This document shows positions 59,473-64,000 of a stretch of 64,000 bases of DNA, piece after piece. The stretch is taken from positions 6,352,501 through 6,416,500 of the forward strand of contig NZ_JARUBL010000001.1 of assembly GCF_029626155.1 (NCBI RefSeq). Direction: 5' to 3'. Made by a program: the position numbers and the translations under genes. This DNA is from Solwaraspora sp. WMMD1047 (GTDB lineage: Bacteria > Actinomycetota > Actinomycetes > Mycobacteriales > Micromonosporaceae). How positions within the stretch are numbered: position 1 is the first letter of the stretch; each line of letters opens with the position of its first letter. The notes below the pieces were generated by a model that made no database searches, was not told where the DNA came from, and was given only the letters and a program-made list of their open reading frames with translations.

Positions 59473-59551
59473 AAAACGAACGCTCGTTCTTCTTAATCGA
59501 TCGAAGCGTCCCACTCCGGCGCGTGGGTCGTCAAGAACGAGCGTTCGTTTT
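59473..59551. promoter_or_regulatory. Paired TetR operators in the divergent promoter
   Basis: AAAACGAACGCTCGTTCTT at 59473-59491 and its exact reverse complement at 59533-59551 flank a 41-base core. Each contains the dyad GAACG-CT-CGTTC. One copy sits next to each start codon, so one repressor can shut both genes. Confidence 0.85.
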
Positions 59552-59563
59552 AGAATGTGCTCC

Positions 59564-60169
59564 GTGCCACGCGTCTCCGACGAACATCTCGCCGCCCGCC
59601 GCCAGCAGATCCTCGCCGCCGCCCGGCGCTGCTTCCTGCGCAGCGGCTTTCACGCCACCTCGATGCAGGACGTGATCGCCGAGGCGGACCTGTCGGTGGG
59701 CGCGGTGTACCGCTACTTCAAGAGCAAGCACGAGATCGTCAGCGCCATCGCCGGCGAGACGGTCGACGGCATCAACCTGGCGCTGGCCGAGATCGCCGAC
59801 CACCGCCCGCCGTACCCGCTTGTCGAGTCGATGGACCGGGTGTTGACCGTCATCGACGCGCAGACCGGCCCGGACGGCATGTTCCGGCTGGCCCTGCAGG
59901 TCTGGGCCGAGACCGTCCGGGACGTCACGCTGGCCGAGATGGTGGCCGGCAAGTACGCGATGCTGCGGGAGACCTTCAACCGGATCGCCCGGCAGGCCCG
60001 CGACGCCGGAGAACTCCCGGCGGACGCCGACGTGGACGCGGTCGGCAGCGTGCTCTTCGGAATGATCCCCGGGTACGCCCTGCAGCAGGTACTCGTCGGA
60101 CAGCCGGACCGGAAGACCTTTCTGGCCGGGATCCGCACCCTGCTCCCCGTCCCGGTCCGCGAGCCATGA
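59564..60169 (+). CDS. TetR-family transcriptional repressor
   Basis: The 201-residue regulator has the TetR N-terminal helix-turn-helix: RRQQILAAARRCFLRSGFHATSMQDVIAEADLSVGAVYRYFKSKHEIV (core DVIAEADLSVGAVYRYF). A C-terminal ligand-binding domain of the YfiR/AcrR kind follows. GTG 59564 (VPRVSDEHLA) is chosen; an ATG at 59555 would overlap the end of the operator. It is predicted to repress itself and the divergent membrane-protein operon through the paired 19-bp sites. A long terminator follows. Confidence 0.92.
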   Translation: MPRVSDEHLAARRQQILAAARRCFLRSGFHATSMQDVIAEADLSVGAVYRYFKSKHEIVSAIAGETVDGINLALAEIADHRPPYPLVESMDRVLTVIDAQTGPDGMFRLALQVWAETVRDVTLAEMVAGKYAMLRETFNRIARQARDAGELPADADVDAVGSVLFGMIPGYALQQVLVGQPDRKTFLAGIRTLLPVPVREP

Positions 60170-60198
60170 CCCGCCGGAGCCGGACCGGCCGGTGACGG

Positions 60199-60247
60199 CG
60201 CGGTGGTCTGCCTGGTCAGTTGGCTGGTGACCAGGCAGACCACCGCG
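60199..60247. terminator. Very strong bidirectional terminator
   Basis: A perfect 20-bp stem (60199-60218 with 60228-60247) closes a nine-base loop, GTTGGCTGG. It lies between the convergent tetR and cellulase genes. Confidence 0.88.
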
Positions 60248-60277
60248 TCCGGACATGGTTCGTCCGTTACCGCTCGG

Positions 60278-62260
60278 TCAGGAGGCGGAGCAGCTCAGAC
60301 CGGTCGGAACCGCACTGCTGCCGGTGCCGACCAACCCGACGGCAGTACTGCCGGCGGGCGGCAGAGCGCCGTTGTACGGCTCGTTGCGTACCGTGTTCAC
60401 CCCGCCGGACGTGGTCAGCCGGCCGTTCCACAGCGAGGTCACCGCTACCCCACTCGGGTTGGTCCAGGTGACGACCCAGCCGCTGATGGCGGCGGTGCCG
60501 GTGTTGCGGACCACGACCTGTCCCTGGAAGCCGCCCTGCCAGCTACCGGTCACCGTGTATGTCGCGGAGCAGCCGCCGGTCTCGCCGCCGCCGTCGGTCG
60601 CCGTGGTCACGGTGCGCGCCGGCGAGGGCGCGGAGACGTTCCCGGCCGCGTCCCGGGCCCGGACGGTGAAGGTGTACGCCGTCGCCGGGGAGAGGCCGAC
60701 CACCCGGTAGGTGGCCGCCGAGACGGTGCCGACGACGGTCGCCGGCCCGGAGCCGGCCGACCGGAGCACCTCGTACGAGGTGACGCCGACGTTGTCGGTG
60801 GACGGTGCCCAGCTGAGCGTCACCGAGTTCGCGGTGACCTCACCCGCGGCCGGCTGGCCCGGCGCGGTCGGCGCGGTGTCGTCGTCCTCGCCGCCGTCGG
60901 CGTAGCGCTCGGCGAGGCTGATGCCGGTCGTCGAGGTCGCCCCGCCCAGGCGGACCTGGTGGTCGAGGCCGACGAACTTGCCGTTGTGCTGCCAGAGCGC
61001 CGGCTTGAGGACCTCGTTGTACTTCGTCTCGTCCCAGCTGGTCCAGTCGTCGCGCAGCAGGCCACCGGTGTCACCCGAGTTGGGGTTGAGGCTCCAGAAC
61101 GTGTGGTGGATGCCGTGTTCGATCATCAGGTCGCGCAGGGCGTGCAGCCACTTGTCCTGCCGGGCGTCCTGTCCGTACCGCCCTCCCCATTCGCCGATCA
61201 GCAGCGGCGCGGTGTCGTTCTCGTGGATGTAGAGCCAGTTGGGCCGCCACACGTCATCGGTGAGTGACGCCTTGTCGAACTCCCCCTGGAACCATGGCTG
61301 CTCGAAGACCAGCGGGCCGTAGTCGTGCGGGGAGTACACCAGTTGGTCCTGGTTGGCGCCGAGGTTCACCGGGTGCTCCGCGACTCCGCGCAGATTGCCG
61401 CCCCACCAGTTGTAGTGGTAGTTGGGGCTCCGGTCCGGATTGGTGTTGGGAGAGTTCCAGGTGGCACCCGCCCGCGGGTACACCTCGATCCCCTCGCAGA
61501 GGATCAGCAGGTTCGGGTTGATCGCCAGGATTCGCCGGCCGGCCGTCTCACAGGCGTGCTTGAAGTTGTCCTGATCGGTCGACGAGTCCCACTTGGCCCG
61601 TTGCTGGTCGTTCGGGGTGCCGTGCGGCTCGTTCTTGATGTCCATCGCGACGATGGTGTCGTTGGTGCGGTAGCGCGTGGTGACCCACTCCCAGCCCTGG
61701 TAGAACAGCTCCGAGGTGATCGCGCCCTTCCACCAGACGGGATAGACGTGGCCCGAGTTGTCGGCCTCCGCGCTGTGCACGTCGAGCATGACCTTCAGCC
61801 CGTACCGCTCGCAGAGCTGCAGCCAGTGGTCGAACACCTGCAGGTTGTTCATCCCCGAGAGTTCGGGGTTGACCGCCAGGTTGACGTTGGGGCTCACGGT
61901 CTGGCCGGCCTTCCACTCCAGCAGGAGCTGGGTCGAGACGGGCACCCGCACGAGGTTGATGCCGCGCTCCGCCAGCTGCCGGGTGACCGTCTCGATGTTG
62001 GCCGCCCAGAGGCCGTGGAAGACCCGTTCGGTGGCGTTGAATCCGAACCAGTTGGCCCCGGTGAGCCAGACCTGGTTGCCCGCCTCGTCCACGATCCGGT
62101 TGCCGTCGGTGTGCAGCCAGTCGCTCGTCGGCGCGGCCTGCGCGAGCTGGGTGGCCGTCCTCGGTGTGACGGTTGCCGTGGCTGGTCCGGACACCGCGGC
62201 CACCCCGGCGAGAAGGCAGGCCAGCGCTGTGGCGGCCCACCAGACACGTCTATGTGACAC
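60278..62260 (-). CDS. Secreted GH5 cellulase with Fn3 and CBM2 domains
   Basis: The 660-residue protein has a signal peptide (ATALACLLAGVAAVSGPATA). A GH5 catalytic domain spans about 45-400, with the proton-donor Glu about 208 in MDIKNEPHG and the nucleophile Glu about 355 in LIGEWGGRYG. GINLVRVPVST and the HDYGP block are also typical. A fibronectin type III domain (about 455-545, SVTLSWAPSTDNVGVTSYEV) and a C-terminal CBM2 (about 555-660) follow. The CBM2 has its disulfide cysteines and aromatic residues (GSWQGGFQGQVVVRNTG). It should cut cellulose or related beta-glucans outside the cell. A CebR-like box lies upstream. Confidence 0.94.
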   Translation of the reverse strand: MSHRRVWWAATALACLLAGVAAVSGPATATVTPRTATQLAQAAPTSDWLHTDGNRIVDEAGNQVWLTGANWFGFNATERVFHGLWAANIETVTRQLAERGINLVRVPVSTQLLLEWKAGQTVSPNVNLAVNPELSGMNNLQVFDHWLQLCERYGLKVMLDVHSAEADNSGHVYPVWWKGAITSELFYQGWEWVTTRYRTNDTIVAMDIKNEPHGTPNDQQRAKWDSSTDQDNFKHACETAGRRILAINPNLLILCEGIEVYPRAGATWNSPNTNPDRSPNYHYNWWGGNLRGVAEHPVNLGANQDQLVYSPHDYGPLVFEQPWFQGEFDKASLTDDVWRPNWLYIHENDTAPLLIGEWGGRYGQDARQDKWLHALRDLMIEHGIHHTFWSLNPNSGDTGGLLRDDWTSWDETKYNEVLKPALWQHNGKFVGLDHQVRLGGATSTTGISLAERYADGGEDDDTAPTAPGQPAAGEVTANSVTLSWAPSTDNVGVTSYEVLRSAGSGPATVVGTVSAATYRVVGLSPATAYTFTVRARDAAGNVSAPSPARTVTTATDGGGETGGCSATYTVTGSWQGGFQGQVVVRNTGTAAISGWVVTWTNPSGVAVTSLWNGRLTTSGGVNTVRNEPYNGALPPAGSTAVGLVGTGSSAVPTGLSCSAS

Positions 62261-62331
62261 GTTCCTTGACTCCTTGTCGTCGCGCGGCGGTCCGATCCGG
62301 GACGGGGACTCGCCGCCAGCAGCTCACCAGG

Positions 62332-62345
62332 CGTGGGAGCGCTTC
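62332..62345. promoter_or_regulatory. CebR-like operator upstream of the cellulase gene
   Basis: TGGGAGCGCTTCCA differs by one base from the 14-bp palindrome TGGGAGCGCTCCCA bound by the LacI-family cello-oligosaccharide repressor CebR in Streptomyces. It is 72 bases before the start codon. Confidence 0.75.
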
Positions 62346-62410
62346 CATCGACAGACTACGACGTTTGGCGGGCCGCGCGAAAGGTCGCAGTGTCGATCAC
62401 CCCGCCCTGC

Positions 62411-63259
62411 TCAACCCTTCACCGCTCCCGAGGTGAGTCCGGAGACGATGTAGCGCTGCAGGAACTGGAAGACCAGCACGGTCGGGATCGCGGTCAGCAG
62501 GGTGCCGGCCGCGAAGCTGCCGAAGTTGCTGTCCCGCTCCCCCGCCACCAGGCCGAACATGCCCACGGCCAGGGTCTTCGCGTCGGTGTCGGTGAGGAAG
62601 ACGCTGGCGATCAGGAACTCGTTGATGGTGTTGATGAACGCCAGCAGCCCGGTCACCGCGAGGATCGGCGAGACCAGCGGCAGCATGATCCGGAAGAAGA
62701 CCTGGGCGTGGCTGGCGCCGTCCATGGTGGCCGACTCGTCGATCTCCCGGGGCAGGGTGTCGTAGAAGCCCTTCATCAGCCAGGTGTTCACCCCGAGCGC
62801 CCCGCCGAGATAGAGCAGGATCAGCCCCCACGGGGTGTTGAAGCCGAGCGCCGGCCAGTGGTCGGTGACCGTGGTGAAGATCAGGAAGATCGCCACGATC
62901 GCCAGGAACTGCGGGAACATCTGGATCAGCAGCAGCGACAGCAGGCCGACCCGCCGGCCCGCGAACCGCATCCGGCTGAACGCGTACGCGGCCAGCGCCG
63001 ACAGGAAGACCGACAGCACCGAGGCCAGCCCGGCGATCAGCAGCGAGTTGGCGAACCAGCGGCCGAACGCGGTGTCGGCGAAGAGGTCGGCGAAGTTCTC
63101 CCCGGACACCCCGGCCGGCACCAGCCCGGACGACGAGAGCGTGCCGAGCGGGTTCACCGCCGCCGAGACCACGAACAGGATCGGGAAGAGCGAGAAGGCC
63201 AGGGCGAGCAGCGCCACCAGGTGCCGCCAGCCCACCCGCGCGAACCATCGGCCGGTCAC
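62411..63259 (-). CDS. Sugar ABC transporter permease, MalG-like
   Basis: The 282-residue permease has six membrane helices and the EAA loop EIDESATMDGASHAQVFFRIMLPL that contacts the ATPase (core SATMDGASHAQVFF). The N-terminus WRHLVALLALAFSLFPILFVVSAAVNP and the ending YIVSGLTSGAVKG are typical of MalG. It partners with the MalF-like permease upstream. The GTG start at 63259 overlaps the previous stop (GTGA). The binding protein and ATPase are outside the window. Maltodextrin is the likeliest substrate by similarity. Confidence 0.88.
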   Translation of the reverse strand: MTGRWFARVGWRHLVALLALAFSLFPILFVVSAAVNPLGTLSSSGLVPAGVSGENFADLFADTAFGRWFANSLLIAGLASVLSVFLSALAAYAFSRMRFAGRRVGLLSLLLIQMFPQFLAIVAIFLIFTTVTDHWPALGFNTPWGLILLYLGGALGVNTWLMKGFYDTLPREIDESATMDGASHAQVFFRIMLPLVSPILAVTGLLAFINTINEFLIASVFLTDTDAKTLAVGMFGLVAGERDSNFGSFAAGTLLTAIPTVLVFQFLQRYIVSGLTSGAVKG

Positions 63260-64000
63260 GAGTACACCTCCTCCTGCTTGCGGGTGCGCCGGAAGCTCAC
63301 CGCCGAGATGATCGCGACCAGCGCGAAGATGAAGATCGAGATGGCGGCGGCGAAGCCGTACTCGGCGCCCTGCCCGCCGAACGCCAGCCGGTAGGTGTAG
63401 GTGATCAGCAGGTCGGTGGCGCCCACCGTCGGGTTGTCCGCCGGAAACGGCGCCCCGTCGGAGGTCAGGTAGATCGCGTTGAAGTTGTTGAAGTTGAACG
63501 CGAACGAGGCGATCAGCAGCGGCGACAGCGCCACGAGCAGCAGCGGCAGGGTGACCTGCCGGAACGACTGCCAGGGCGACGCGCCGTCCACCGAGGTGGC
63601 CTCGGTCAGCTCCCGGGGAATGGCCTGCAGCGCGCCGGTGGCGACCAGGAACATGTACGGGTAGCCCAGCCACAGCTGCACGGCGATCACCGCGGTCCGG
63701 GCCGACCACGCCTGGCCGAACCAGTCCACGTCCAGCCCGAACAGGTTGTTGATCAGGCCGAAGTCGGCGTTGAACAGGTCCCGCCAGACCAGCAGCATCG
63801 CGAACGACGGCATCGCGTACGGCAGGATCAGCAGCACCCGGTAGAGGTTGCGCCCGCGGACCCGGGGCGAGTGCAGGGCGATCGCGCAGAGCAGGCCGAG
63901 CACGAAGGTGCCGCCGGTGGAGCCGACCGCGAAGGCGACGTTCCAGAGCAGCGAGCCGAGGAACGGCCCGGAGATGTTCCGGTCGGTGAGCACCCGGGCG
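63256..64000 (-). CDS. Sugar ABC transporter permease, MalF-like, 5' end outside window
   Basis: 248 residues are visible, open to the window edge. RVLTDRNISGPFLGSLLWNVAFA (core DRNISGPFLGSLLWN) is characteristic of MalF-type permeases just before the transmembrane core. The EAA loop is ELTEATSVDGASPWQSFRQVTLPLLL. Five to six helices are visible. It is the upstream partner of the MalG-like permease. The missing N-terminal portion should include two or more helices and any periplasmic loop. Confidence 0.87.
   Translation of the reverse strand, partial: ARVLTDRNISGPFLGSLLWNVAFAVGSTGGTFVLGLLCAIALHSPRVRGRNLYRVLLILPYAMPSFAMLLVWRDLFNADFGLINNLFGLDVDWFGQAWSARTAVIAVQLWLGYPYMFLVATGALQAIPRELTEATSVDGASPWQSFRQVTLPLLLVALSPLLIASFAFNFNNFNAIYLTSDGAPFPADNPTVGATDLLITYTYRLAFGGQGAEYGFAAAISIFIFALVAIISAVSFRRTRKQEEVYS

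Overview
This 64 kb window is very GC-rich, almost wall-to-wall coding, with nearly all codons ending in G or C and many GTG starts. The gene content points to a filamentous actinomycete, most likely Micromonosporaceae: a conservon (Cvn) signalling operon, GuaB1, an LpdA-like flavoprotein, an SCO6745-family protein, a cytochrome bd operon with cydDC, and GH5-CBM2 cellulase. It is ordinary chromosome. I see no tRNA or rRNA gene, CRISPR array, prophage, or intact insertion sequence.

Layout. 1-3040: the end of a biotin carboxylase/BCCP subunit, then guaB1. 3054-6507 (minus): the three-gene ATP-grasp / alpha-E / transglutaminase cluster. 6764-10797 (minus): cation exchanger, secreted subtilase, flavoprotein disulfide reductase. 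10903-15992: small metabolic and unknown genes, including a cyclotransferase, tandem GNAT, SCO6745-like, coiled-coil, MBL-fold and DUF4349 lipoprotein genes. 16131-24405: M20 amidohydrolase, acyl-CoA mutase large subunit, membrane Ser/Thr kinase, phospho-sugar mutase and GPP34. 24451-28408: upp, deoC, a full-length aldehyde dehydrogenase and a half-length one. 28582-36150: a BlaI/M56 pair, then cydABDC. 36308-38009: two membrane proteins with a permease-prefix-like N-terminus and a PadR repressor. 38164-46900: an acidic protein, a large IS110-like/CvnA-tail hybrid protein, and the four-gene conservon on the opposite strand. 47585-57829: adenosine deaminase, an rRNA methyltransferase-like gene, and a nucleoside uptake and salvage operon (BMP lipoprotein, ATPase, two permeases, cdd, deoA). 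58085-60169: a membrane transporter-like pair controlled by a divergent TetR. 60278-64000: GH5 cellulase and two sugar ABC permeases.

How the genes work together. Nucleosides taken up by the BMP-type ABC system can be deaminated (Cdd, Add) and phosphorolysed (DeoA). Deoxyribose-phosphate is cleaved by DeoC, with the adjacent aldehyde dehydrogenase placed to oxidise the acetaldehyde, while Upp and GuaB1 handle bases and GMP. The BlaI/M56 pair sits directly before cydABDC, and the two promoters share sequence blocks, which suggests that a BlaI-type switch controls cytochrome bd. The most unusual locus is 39294-41843. It encodes a protein whose N-terminal half resembles an IS110-family transposase that has lost its catalytic acidic residues. 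Its C-terminal ~110 residues match the C-terminal tail of the conservon sensor encoded convergently next door.

Limits: all family assignments come from reading motifs by eye. No database search was run, and start codons are judged from ribosome-binding sites, overlaps and codon usage.
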